A stretch of 64,000 nucleotides of DNA from JABDMH01 sp965223165. GTDB lineage: Bacteria; Bacteroidota; Bacteroidia; Chitinophagales; Saprospiraceae. The stretch covers positions 868,001-932,000 of the forward strand of contig CBDCVQ010000020.1 of the NCBI GenBank assembly GCA_965223165.1, in the 5' to 3' direction. A model generated the notes under the pieces. It did no database searches and was not told the DNA's origin. It saw nothing but the letters and a program-made list of their open reading frames with translations. The position numbers were made by a program, and so were the translations under genes. Each line of letters begins with the position of its first letter. The first letter of the stretch is position 1. Shown here in pieces: positions 8,839 to 16,646 of this stretch.

Positions 8839-9112
8839 CATCAGTGCCAATCGGCTGAGGAGCAAACTAGCGCAACGCCTGATATCTCATGGCTATGTGC
8901 GCATACAGTATTCCATATTTGCCGGACCTGTCCATCCCAATACCCATCCGGATCTTTGGCTATTTATGGCTTCCCTACCAGCAGCCGAGCCTAAGCTAAA
9001 AGTGTATATTGTGTCCGTCACCAAAGCCAGTTTTCTCAACATGATTGTCTTGGGTCAAGACGAGATCGATCGACAGTACATTGTGGGAGACCGACGGTGT
9101 TTGATCATATAG
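8819..9112 (+). CDS. cas2: Cas2, copy A
   Basis: 97 residues with the ferredoxin-like Cas2 layout: an initial strand MYLIQYDIS containing the conserved YD, the helix RLRSKLAQRLISHGYVRIQYSIFAG, and C-terminal strands ending DRRCLII. Cas2 dimers bridge Cas1 dimers during spacer integration. The ATG lies inside the end of the cas1 fragment. This copy retains the normal start. It is about 90% or more identical at DNA level to the copy at 9801-10127. Confidence 0.88.
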   Translation: MYLIQYDISANRLRSKLAQRLISHGYVRIQYSIFAGPVHPNTHPDLWLFMASLPAAEPKLKVYIVSVTKASFLNMIVLGQDEIDRQYIVGDRRCLII

Positions 9113-9218
9113 TGTTTCATAGCGCTGCCAAGATGATGCAATGCATGATAAGGTGCTCCTACATGCAAGGAGAAGCAACTTATCATGCTGATAAACAGAA
9201 CAGAGTGACGGGACAAGG
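9113..9218 (+). promoter_or_regulatory. Leader of CRISPR array 2, with conserved hairpin
   Basis: 106 bases between cas2 and the first repeat, nearly identical to 10128-10233. It contains nested inverted repeats: ATGATAAG (9145-9152) with CTTATCAT (9179-9186), and CTCCT (9156-9160) with AGGAG (9168-9172). The 3' part running into the first repeat (AGTGACGGGACAAGG) is unchanged in both leaders, as expected for the integration-site end. It may also act as a cas2 terminator. Confidence 0.75.
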
Positions 9219-9743
9219 ATCAAGGCGGGATATAAAATGAGGCATTACTGAAACCTTCAAGCTTTGCAAGTTTAAGAATCATATCAACATCAAGGCGGGA
9301 TATAAAATGAGGCCTTACTGAAACCTCACCAATCTGAGGAAGCTTTCCATTCCTGCGGATCAAGGCGGGATATAAAATGAGGCATTACTGAAACTTTCTC
9401 TCCAGAATTTTTATCTGCCATGATCTAATCAAGGCGGGATATAAATTGAGGCATTACTGAAACGGACAGTTTATTTTGGTGAGGAAATCTTGTCTATCAA
9501 GGCAGGATATAAATTGAGGCATTACTGAAACAGATAAAGGCGTATTCGACTGAACTTTCCTGGCAATATCAAGGCGGGATATAAATTGAGGCATTACTGA
9601 AACAGCGATACGGTTCCCTTGACGCATCCTCCAGGATCTATCAAGGCGGGATATAAACTGAGGCATTACTGAAACGTAGCGAATAGACATATACGCCATC
9701 CAGCCGAATGCATCAGGCGGGATATAAATTGAGGCATTGCTGA
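9219..9743 (+). CRISPR. CRISPR array 2: 8 repeats, 7 spacers
   Basis: Same 36-bp repeat, copies at 9219, 9289, 9359, 9428, 9496, 9568, 9640 and a degenerate one at 9712. Spacers are 34, 34, 33, 32, 36, 36 and 36 bases. Leader-proximal copies read AAAATGAGG in the middle; from copy 4 on they read AAATTGAGG (copy 7 AAACTGAGG). Single changes occur in copies 2 and 5. The last copy lacks one A and ends TTGCTGATC, marking the old end of the array. Confidence 0.98.
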
Positions 9744-9846
9744 TCTTGTCAGTGAGCAATTAGCAGTGATCAATGATCAATTAACATGTGAGCGGGGTGA
9801 ATGATAATAGTCACGATCCTTGACATCAGAGTATCCAGTTGTATCC
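9744..9846 (+). repeat. Array 3'-flank, duplicated at 11457-11547
   Basis: The sequence after the last repeat of array 2 (TCTTGTCAGTGAGCAATTAG and onward) is repeated almost exactly after the last repeat of array 3 and leads in both places into a cas2 reading frame through CCTTGACATCAGAGTATCCA. It is the junction of the tandem duplication unit cas2-leader-array-flank. Confidence 0.85.
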
Positions 9847-10127
9847 AGTATGACATGAGCTCCAATCGGCTAAGGAGCAAACTGGCGCAGCGCCTGATAT
9901 CTCATGGCTATGTGCGCATACAGTATTCCATATTTGCCGGACCTGTCCATCCTAAAACCCATCCCGATCTTTGGATATTTATGGCTTCCCTGCCAGTAGC
10001 CGAGCCGAAGCTAAAAGTGTATATTGTGTCCGTCACTAAAGCCAGTTTCCTGAACATGATTGTGTTGGGTCAGGATGAGATCGATCGACAGTACATTGTG
10101 GGAGACCGACGCTGTTTGATCATATAG
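9801..10127 (+). CDS. cas2: Cas2, copy B (altered N-terminus)
   Basis: Near-duplicate of copy A from IQYDMSSNRLRSKLAQRL to DRRCLII. The native start is lost: the ATG that begins copy A is replaced by flank-derived sequence, so the nearest in-frame ATG is at 9801 and adds about a dozen residues (MIIVTILDIRVSSC) before the conserved YD strand. An N-terminal extension would push against the first beta strand, so function is uncertain. Other substitutions relative to copy A are few and mostly silent or conservative, suggesting a fairly recent duplication. Confidence 0.75.
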   Translation: MIIVTILDIRVSSCIQYDMSSNRLRSKLAQRLISHGYVRIQYSIFAGPVHPKTHPDLWIFMASLPVAEPKLKVYIVSVTKASFLNMIVLGQDEIDRQYIVGDRRCLII

Positions 10128-10233
10128 TGTTCCATAGCGCTGCCAAGATGATGCAATGCATGATACGGTCCTCCTGGATGCAAGGAGAAGCAACTTATCA
10201 TGCTGATAAACAGAACAGAGTGACGGGACAAGG
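10128..10233 (+). promoter_or_regulatory. Leader of CRISPR array 3
   Basis: Second copy of the 106-base leader at 9113-9218, with about six substitutions. Changes fall at the outer left arm of the hairpin (ATGATACG for ATGATAAG, one lost pair) and in the inner arm (CCTCCT). The right arm, CTTATCAT, and the last 45 bases before the first repeat are identical. Confidence 0.72.
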
Positions 10234-11456
10234 ATCAAGGCGGGATATAAAATGAGGCATTACTGAAACCCTCATCGAGCATCTCTTTGAAGAATGTGGG
10301 AACCAGATCAAGGCGGGATATAAAATGAGGCATTACTGAAACAAAAAGAAGGTGGGCAGGCCACCACCGATGATCGATCAAGGCGGGATATAAAATGAGG
10401 CATTACTGAAACATTCTCCCAAGTCGATTAGTAGGTCATCGCTGACCTATCAAGGCGGGATATAAAATGAGGCATTACTGAAACAAAAATCCTCAGGAAG
10501 TAAAAGGATTTCTACATTTATCAAGGCGGGATATAAAATGAGGCATTACTGAAACAGTTAGATCGAAGAACTAACGCACCACAAAATCAAGGCGGGATAT
10601 AAAATGAGGCATTACCGAAACCATTCACTGACTTGGGGACTCCAAAATAATGAATCAAGGCGGGATATAAAATGAGGCATTACTGAAACATAAAAACCTA
10701 ACCAAAAACTAAAAAAGTTAATCAAGGCGGGATATAAAATGAGGCATTACTGAAACTCGGATGTTTACTTGATGCGACCAAAGTCTCATCAAGGCGGGAT
10801 ATAAATTGAGGCATTACTGAAACTCAAAGATCCTTTCGATTTTTGTGGGTTTGTAGATCAAGGCGGGATATAAAATGAGGCATTACTGAAACTCAAAGAT
10901 CCAAGTACGCTCTTCAAAGCTGCCCATCAAGGCGGGATATAAAATGAGGCATTACTGAAACCCCGGCCGAATCAGCCGACCCACCTCCGTTTGACCCAAT
11001 CAAGGCGGGATATAAAATGAGGCATTACTGAAACGAAGTGGGAGGCAGCCAGCTGCGGCCCAAGCTCAAAATCAAGGCGGGATATAAAATGAGGCATTAC
11101 TGAAACCTTGAATGTTTCATGTTACATGATTTTTGATGGTCTTGATCAAGGCGGGATATAAAATGAGGCATTACTGAAACCTTCCCCTTGTTCTTCCAGC
11201 GAAAAGCTAGTATCAAGGCGGGATATAAATTGAGGCATTACTGAAACACTTCCTCTAGATGACTGGGTATCAGTTTTTGAAGATCAAGGCGGGATATAAA
11301 TTGAGGCATTACTGAAACTCACACTTCTGTTATAAGAAACGACAACGGTTGCCTATCAAGGCGGGATATAAATTGAGGCATTACTGAAACATAATACATA
11401 CCATCCGGTAGCTTACTATCCATATCAAGGCGAGATATAAAATGAGGCATTACTGA
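10234..11456 (+). CRISPR. CRISPR array 3: 18 repeats, 17 spacers
   Basis: Same repeat, copies starting at 10234, 10307, 10377, 10449, 10520, 10586, 10654, 10721, 10788, 10857, 10926, 10999, 11071, 11145, 11212, 11283, 11355 and a degenerate copy at 11424. Spacer lengths run from about 30 to 38 bases. Copies 9 and 15-17 carry the AAATTGAGG variant, the others AAAATGAGG. Spacer 8 (10757-10787) equals spacer 1 of array 1. Spacers 9 and 10 (10824-10856 and 10893-10925) both start TCAAAGATCC and then differ. The last copy ends TACTGATC, the same terminal form as array 2. It is the longest array and has an intact leader. Confidence 0.98.
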
Positions 11457-11545
11457 TCTTGTCAGTGAGCAATTAGCAGTGATCAATGATCAATTAAGAC
11501 GTGAGCGGCGGGACTGGCAGTAGTCGCGAGCCTTGACATCAGAGT

Positions 11546-11682
11546 ATCCAATATGACATCAGCTCAAATCGGCATAGGAGCAGGGTAGCGCAGCGCCTGA
11601 TATCCTATGGCTATGCGCATACAATATTCCATACATTCCATATTTGCCGAACCCGTCCATCCCAAAATGCATCCGGATAGTG
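11546..11682 (+). pseudogene. Cas2 relic, copy C
   Basis: After the array 3 flank the DNA aligns with cas2 copies A and B: IQYDISSNR, then AQRLISYGYA, before frame is lost in a small insertion (CATTCCATA repeated) and a TAG about 45 codons in. Similarity ends near the conserved CATCC...CATCCGGAT stretch, where element X copy 2 begins. No leader or array follows. It is the fossil end of a former third duplication unit. Confidence 0.8.
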
Positions 11683-11925
11683 CGCGCACTTTGGGAAGTG
11701 ACATGTGTTGGAATTATTACCCCATATCCCCTGGGCCGCGTCAGTGCGTCCTCGCCTGACGCATGACGAATCGAAGGGTATATCGATGTTGAGCACAATG
11801 CCTTGATCACTTGATCTTCTTGATTGCGGCGGTGCTCGTTTAGGACATCAGCTAGGGCCGGTAGCGTTTGGCGAGGACGCCAAACGCGGCCAGTGGGTAT
11901 ACGACGGGTGAGTCCACAGGATAAT
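11683..11925. repeat. Element X, copy 2
   Basis: Homologue of 8204-8446. Shared blocks include the GC-rich palindrome (11734-11764), the run ending in CTTGATCACTTGATCTTCTT, the GCGGCGGTGCTCGTT segment and the TTGGCG/CGCCAA hairpin. It follows the cas2 relic rather than a CRISPR repeat and is followed by unrelated sequence, not cas1. The two copies thus bracket the whole adaptation/array block. Confidence 0.8.
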
Positions 11926-11969
11926 CTCCCTTGCTGATATTTTGGAGTCCGCTCGGCTATTGGCCGTAT

Positions 11970-12785
11970 TTAGCGCGAGCTGGCTTTTTCCAGCGAGATA
12001 TGCATGCTGTCGGCATAGGCTTCAAAATCGATGGCCGCTACGGTACCAATCTCCTGCTGGAGACACCGAGACAATTGCAAGAAGAACGCTACCATTGACT
12101 GCGAGGGCTTGCTAATCACAATGTCCCGATACCTACGCGATTGGTAGTAGCCCAATATCTGGTCCTGCGGACTGCCGCCAGTCACCGGTTCGTCTGCTTC
12201 GTATCGGACATAGAAGGAATATTGGTCCGCGGCACAACCTATGTCAATCGTGCCAAGTGTAGAAACTTCGCTAATCTTTTTAAGATTTTTGACCAAGGTA
12301 GCATCCCTTTTCCAAGTACTGACACTTGCGAGAATGCCACCAAGGATCTTGCTGAGGGGCCTGGGAGGTTTGGATATACCACGGTCGACAATTTCAACCG
12401 ATGTCCGCAGCAATCTTCTTACGCTGGCGATTTTTTTGGCGACATACAGCAATTCTCCCTGCAGATCGGTCTTTACTTCGAAGACGGCATAGACGGCCTC
12501 GGCGGGAATGTACTTCGAGCTATCCCGATGCAAAATAAAGGGCGTGTACTGTCTGTCGTAGATGACCAAGTCTATCTCTTCGCTTTTGGCGCCGTTCGAA
12601 TCAATGATCTGGGCTTTGTCCACACAATGGCGATGGGGCAAGTAGGTACTGAGCCAGCCTTTCCAGGCCTCCTCCAGGGCACTACCTTTGAGGACGGAAT
12701 GGTCGGTACTGTTGCGGATGTTCTGCAACTTTGTGACAAATTCCTTTTGTACTCCCGCAAATAATTCAGCAACTAGGTTGTCCAT
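11970..12785 (-). CDS. Predicted PD-(D/E)XK-like nuclease, DUF6602 type
   Basis: 271 residues. The core reads EIDLVIYDRQYTPFI (about 71-85), then IPAEAVYAVFEVKTDL (about 93-108): an acidic strand, an upstream Glu and an E-V-K triad, as in restriction-endonuclease-like folds of the DUF6602 family. Before it is KGSALEEAWKGWLSTYLPHRH, the usual N-terminal helix of that family. The rest is helical. Substrate and partner are not known. It lies between the CRISPR arrays and the tRNA-Asn/Septu region on the opposite strand, so a defence role is plausible but is inferred from position. Confidence 0.65.
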   Translation of the reverse strand: MDNLVAELFAGVQKEFVTKLQNIRNSTDHSVLKGSALEEAWKGWLSTYLPHRHCVDKAQIIDSNGAKSEEIDLVIYDRQYTPFILHRDSSKYIPAEAVYAVFEVKTDLQGELLYVAKKIASVRRLLRTSVEIVDRGISKPPRPLSKILGGILASVSTWKRDATLVKNLKKISEVSTLGTIDIGCAADQYSFYVRYEADEPVTGGSPQDQILGYYQSRRYRDIVISKPSQSMVAFFLQLSRCLQQEIGTVAAIDFEAYADSMHISLEKASSR

Positions 12786-13373
12786 GATTTTCAGTTATTG
12801 GCCGTAAACACCCTTCGCATTTGTGTCTATTTCGGCGAAATGGTGCCACTGCCACGTGAATTTAAGTAATCCACCATACGACCGCCATATCTCGAAAAGT
12901 CCGGTTGTCTCAAAAGCCGACCTGTCCTTCATCCGCCACCTTGGCACAGAGCTCTTGGTAGCTACGCATTCGCCAATCGGATAGCCTGCCATGGCGCAGC
13001 AGTTGGTCTATTTGGACTTGTGTGAGAATCATCTGTCCATTGCAAAAGTTACGGTTTGCCGTTTCGGTCCGGCATCACACCGCAAAAAGCCTACGTACAA
13101 AGGTTTTAGCGGCTGTGATCTCGGTGCTGTCGCGATCTCCAAGGGTTTAGGGTAGCTAATAAGTTCGCATAAATCTTGGACTCCTCATGCCTTTGATGTG
13201 ACCCGTATGGCTCCATGGCCTAGCGAGATCAACGATGAAGCCGATTGTCGCATGCGTCGTAGAGGCTATGGGGCGGAGCGTCCGTGGACTGATTTTTATT
13301 TGACGTCGATTCATTGGAGATTAACGGCCAATAACATAAATTTGCAGGCCCATCAGCACACCTGATGGTCAAA
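12786..13373. other. Intergenic region with one possible 40-codon gene fragment
   Basis: No convincing complete gene. On the minus strand, 13032 to 12910 encodes a 40-residue peptide starting MILTQVQIDQLLRHGRLSDW and ending with TGA; its amphipathic, unrepetitive look suggests a remnant of a protein rather than chance, but I do not recognise it. The remainder shows no repeat, RNA gene or mobile element. Confidence 0.35.
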
Positions 13374-13447
13374 GCCTCCTTAGCTCAGCTGGTTAGAGCG
13401 GCGGACTGTTAATCCGTAGGTCCAAGGTTCAAGTCCTTGAGGGGGCG
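13374..13447 (+). tRNA. tRNA-Asn (GTT)
   Basis: 74 bases. Acceptor arms GCCTCCT (13374-13380) and AGGGGGC (13440-13446) pair with one G-U; D arm AGCTC...GAGC; anticodon stem GCGGA/TCCGT with loop CTGTTAA, anticodon GTT; T arm CAAGG TTCAAGT CCTTG; discriminator G, as expected for Asn. CCA is not encoded. Confidence 0.95.
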
Positions 13448-13454
13448 CATACTT

Positions 13455-13491
13455 AAATCCCTGTTAATCAATCGATTAGCAGGGATTTTTT
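13455..13491 (+). terminator. Rho-independent terminator after tRNA-Asn
   Basis: AAATCCCTG (13455-13463) pairs with CAGGGATTT (13480-13488), with an inner TAATC/GATTA extension, followed by a run of T. It starts eight bases after the tRNA. Confidence 0.8.
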
Positions 13492-13805
13492 GTTTTGGGT
13501 ACAACATAGGTGCAACATTTCGCGGCTTCATTTGCTATCAACGCTCAACGCCAGGATGTCGCGGAGCCTTTGCGGATGGGTGTGGGCGGGTCTGGATCGT
13601 GCGAAGGCAAGTCACACTCATCAGATAGCCCGGGCCGTGAGCAAGTCCTTCCGGTGATGACATTGGGTGGGCGGATGGACGGCCTTGCGAATGAGGAGAG
13701 GCCCGGTCTAGTCGACACTTTAGATACCCCTGGCGAGTATAAAGGAGATGGCAACTGACATCCTGATTACTTATCTTAGCTTATGTCCAATAGCAATAAA
13801 TTCAA
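13492..13805. other. Intergenic region between tRNA-Asn and the Septu pair
   Basis: About 310 bases without a gene. The stretch just after the terminator (GTACAACATAGGTGCAACA) resembles sequence often found beside tRNA attachment sites in Bacteroidota, but no integrase or second copy of the tRNA end is present in the window. The last 60 bases are AT-richer and probably hold the promoter for the ATPase gene. Confidence 0.4.
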
Positions 13806-15155
13806 ATGAAGCTGACCCGGCTGGAACTAAAGAATGTGAGATGTTACGAGCATCTGGATATCCCCTTTATCATCACCGATGACGAAGGCAAAGATCAGGT
13901 GCGCATGCGCACGATCATTCTAGGAAACAACGGGACGGGCAAGAGTACGATCCTTCGTTCAATCGCGCTTGCCTTGTGCGGAAGTTCGGCCCTGGGACAG
14001 CTTGTAGGCGAGCCGGACAACTGGATCAGACGGGGCAAGAAATCTTGCCTGATCAGATTGGAGCTTGTGACAGTTTCAGGGGAACCGAGGAAGATCGAAT
14101 TAAAAATGAACCGGGGCGACAACCTTTCCAAGCTGATGTCGCGGAATGAAGAAAGCCTGGCGGAGCTCGACGAGGCGCTGGAGCATACACAAAGAAACTA
14201 TCTGACGATCGGATACGGTGTCAATCGCCGAGTGGGCTCGACACATTTGAGGGAAACGAATGAATATCGAAGCTTTCGGGCTGAAAACGTCTCGACGTTG
14301 TTTGACACACATGCGTCGCTTCATCCGCTAGTGTCCTGGATAATGGATCTGGACTACCGGGAAGGTCCCAAAGGTTTGGCGACCATCAAACGCGCTTTGA
14401 ACAGACTTTTGCCCGATGTGTCGTTTTACAAAATCGACAAAGACAACCGGACAGTTCTTTTCAAGAACAAGGACGGTATTGTCGAGTTCAGTCAACTCAG
14501 CGACGGGTTTCAGATTTCTGCAAACTGGCTGGGGGATCTGCTTTACCGCATCACCAACACGTATCGCGACTATGACAAGCCGTTCGAGGCGCGCTTCATT
14601 CTCCTGATCGACGAAATCGCCTTACATCTTCACCCGGGCTGGCAGCGCACCATCATTCAATCCATATCTGATCTGTTCCCCAACGCGCAAATCGTTGCCA
14701 CCACACACTCGCCTTTTGTGGCTCAGCAAGCTGGAGACAGCGAACTGTTCACAATTATGCGTGAGGGAAAGAACCTTGATTTGTTTCATTATGAGAACGA
14801 TCCCAGGAAGCTGTTGATCCATCAGATTGTCATGTCCGATCTGTTCGGTCTAGCAACAGATGAGTCGGTGGCTGTCGAGGAGGCCAAAAAAGAGGTTCGA
14901 AACATCCCTGAGGTTAGCTCGAAAAAGAGTAAGAGGCCGGCCAAGACAGGCGTGCAACGGACCCGAAAGAAGAAGACGGCTTCAAAAGATGACGCCGTGG
15001 TGGCCCTGAAAAAACTGCGTGGGGTGGACAGCTGGAAGGATCTGCCGGTGAGAACGCGAGAAGGCGGAATTCAAACAGAGCAAAGTGACCAGGATCCCAT
15101 GTCCGAGCTGATGCAGGAGCTGAAAAGATTACGCAATGAGAAGGCTGGTTCGTAA
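13806..15155 (+). CDS. ptuA: Septu-like defence ATPase (PtuA type)
   Basis: 449 residues, ABC/OLD-like AAA ATPase. Walker A GNNGTGKST at 40-48; Walker B LLIDEIALHLHPGWQ at about 266-280; TTHSPFVAQ follows at about 299-307 (H-loop region). The N-terminus LTRLELKNVRCYEHLDIPF is the typical start of AAA_21/AAA_15 ATPases. After about residue 360 there is a lysine-rich linker and a short C-terminal segment. Septu is a two-gene anti-phage system of PtuA ATPase plus PtuB HNH nuclease; the overlapping downstream HNH gene fits that exactly. No reverse transcriptase is nearby, so it is not a retron of the Ec78 type. Confidence 0.8.
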   Translation: MKLTRLELKNVRCYEHLDIPFIITDDEGKDQVRMRTIILGNNGTGKSTILRSIALALCGSSALGQLVGEPDNWIRRGKKSCLIRLELVTVSGEPRKIELKMNRGDNLSKLMSRNEESLAELDEALEHTQRNYLTIGYGVNRRVGSTHLRETNEYRSFRAENVSTLFDTHASLHPLVSWIMDLDYREGPKGLATIKRALNRLLPDVSFYKIDKDNRTVLFKNKDGIVEFSQLSDGFQISANWLGDLLYRITNTYRDYDKPFEARFILLIDEIALHLHPGWQRTIIQSISDLFPNAQIVATTHSPFVAQQAGDSELFTIMREGKNLDLFHYENDPRKLLIHQIVMSDLFGLATDESVAVEEAKKEVRNIPEVSSKKSKRPAKTGVQRTRKKKTASKDDAVVALKKLRGVDSWKDLPVRTREGGIQTEQSDQDPMSELMQELKRLRNEKAGS

Positions 15156-15993
15156 TCTTGATCAGTCATTTCCCCCCGACTTTACCGGCAACACCCGCAT
15201 CGATTGGGAACTCGATCTTTTGACCGAGCGGAGATCGGTACTGCGGGATGAGAAGGAGAAGATCAAGTTCCTGTCTGGCCGTTGGAAAGGAGCAAAGGTC
15301 AACCTGATTGCCGAAACGCTGGGCAAGTGCGCCTATTGCGAGGTTAATTTTACCACCGTGGCCTATGGCGATGTCGAGCATTATCGGCCCAAAAGCGTGT
15401 ACTGGTGGCTGGCCTATGCGTATCTTAACTACCTTCCTTCCTGTCAGCTCTGCAACCAGAAATTCAAGAAGGCCGAGTTCCCGATACCGGTGGACAGACT
15501 TAGGCCGCCAACTGTACGAAGGAACAGCACCGATGCACATCTCGGACGTCTATCAGGCTCACTCTCCCCCGATCCCTTGGATGATGCGGCTGGTATGGCA
15601 ATGGCAGATTTCCTGAGCCTGCATGCCGGCGAACGGCCCCTTTCTCTCGACCCCTACGTCGACGAGCCTTCTGATTTCCTGGCGTACGAATTTGATGATA
15701 ACACAGAGGAAGTTTGGATCGTCCCGCTCAATAATACTGTGTCCGACATTGTGATTTCGTGTATTGACCTATACGGTCTCAACCGGAAGGATCTGCTGGA
15801 CAAGCGGTACAAGGCTCTCAAGATGTACCGCGCTTTTCGCGAAATCATCGATCTCTCAAACCAACCAACCGTACGCCACCTAGCCCAGGTCGGCGTCAAC
15901 GATCTCTTGGCTGACGACACCGAATTCTGCGGTATGTTCCGCTTCTTCGAAGATCATGATATGGCTCCATTGCCAATCGATGACGGCCCCTGA
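15136..15993 (+). CDS. ptuB: Septu-like HNH nuclease (PtuB type)
   Basis: 285 residues. The HNH core is CAYCE (from about residue 65), DVEHYRPKS with the catalytic histidine (about 78-86), then YLNYLPSCQLCNQKFKKAEFP (about 96-116), giving two zinc-type Cys pairs and the N of the motif. This spacing is that of HNH proteins paired with PtuA or with retron ATPases. The ATG lies 20 bases inside ptuA, so the two are co-translated. Expected role: DNA cleavage when the ATPase senses phage infection. Sequence intact. Confidence 0.8.
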   Translation: MRRLVRNLDQSFPPDFTGNTRIDWELDLLTERRSVLRDEKEKIKFLSGRWKGAKVNLIAETLGKCAYCEVNFTTVAYGDVEHYRPKSVYWWLAYAYLNYLPSCQLCNQKFKKAEFPIPVDRLRPPTVRRNSTDAHLGRLSGSLSPDPLDDAAGMAMADFLSLHAGERPLSLDPYVDEPSDFLAYEFDDNTEEVWIVPLNNTVSDIVISCIDLYGLNRKDLLDKRYKALKMYRAFREIIDLSNQPTVRHLAQVGVNDLLADDTEFCGMFRFFEDHDMAPLPIDDGP

Positions 15994-16646
15994 CTCACTA
16001 TAAACAAGATAAGGGCGCAATTCCCAGATGGTAAGAGCACAGGATCTTGCTAGTAGAGTTTCGCATTAAATCTTGTAGCTCATTCTAATGCGAAAGCCCA
16101 CTAGCCTGAACATTGATCGAAAATGTCATCTAACTCTGAGACTATTTGCCGAAGTAGATTACCGAACAGAATTAACCAAGAAGAGCTGGAGGAACGCCAG
16201 AAACTGATCATGGTGTAAGTACTTATGTTGAAGGACGCGCCAAGCCACTCAAGATCAGTTTCCATTCGTATAAATGGTTGGGTACAGACAGCCTTTAAGA
16301 ACCAAAGCCCTGGACCTTGAGCTCAAGAATGGGTCATATGCGAAGATCTTAAAGTGGGTCGAAAAGCTTCGGCCCGGGTTCCAAAGGCTAGTTGAACTCT
16401 ATCAGGAGTTTGAGTCCTACCGCGAAGGGACCTCCCCAGATCAATTTGGGCCAGAGTCGAACACGTCGACCTATCATGTTTATTTCCATGAAATAATCAA
16501 GGAGGCAGACTATGCTGGCATCGTTAGAGCACATTTTTCTTGCTCCCGACACGTGTAGGCTGTCACGATTAGACCGACTTGCTGACCTTCGACCAGGGTA
16601 GCCGACTTCACGGCTCAACACTCCACCGTATATCCCCCCCACACAT
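15994..16646. other. Intergenic region with dispersed hairpin and weak frames
   Basis: A 94-codon plus-strand frame (16274-16558, starting MVGYRQPLRTKALDLELKNG) and a 32-codon frame at about 16121 (MSSNSETICRSRL) look like fragments but match no family I know; neither has a supporting neighbour. A hairpin repeat is at 16059-16095. The rest shows nothing recognisable. Confidence 0.35.
16059..16095. repeat. Dispersed hairpin repeat, complete copy
   Basis: TTTCGCATTA (16059-16068) and TAATGCGAAA (16086-16095) are perfect 10-bp inverted repeats around a 17-base loop containing AATCTTGTAGCT. Related, less perfect copies follow porX at about 38570-38608 and 38615-38656, preceded by the same TAGTAGAG context. 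Confidence 0.7.

Noticed and set aside
12795..12992. 65-codon minus-strand frame starting MAGYPIGECV
   Set aside because: Overlaps a better-looking 40-codon fragment in another frame and resembles no family.
13492..13805. Integrated element or att site at tRNA-Asn
   Set aside because: No integrase, no duplicated tRNA 3' end and no far boundary found in the window.
13806..15993. Retron of the Ec78 type
   Set aside because: Ec78-like retrons carry ptuA/ptuB with a reverse transcriptase and msr-msd; neither is present here.
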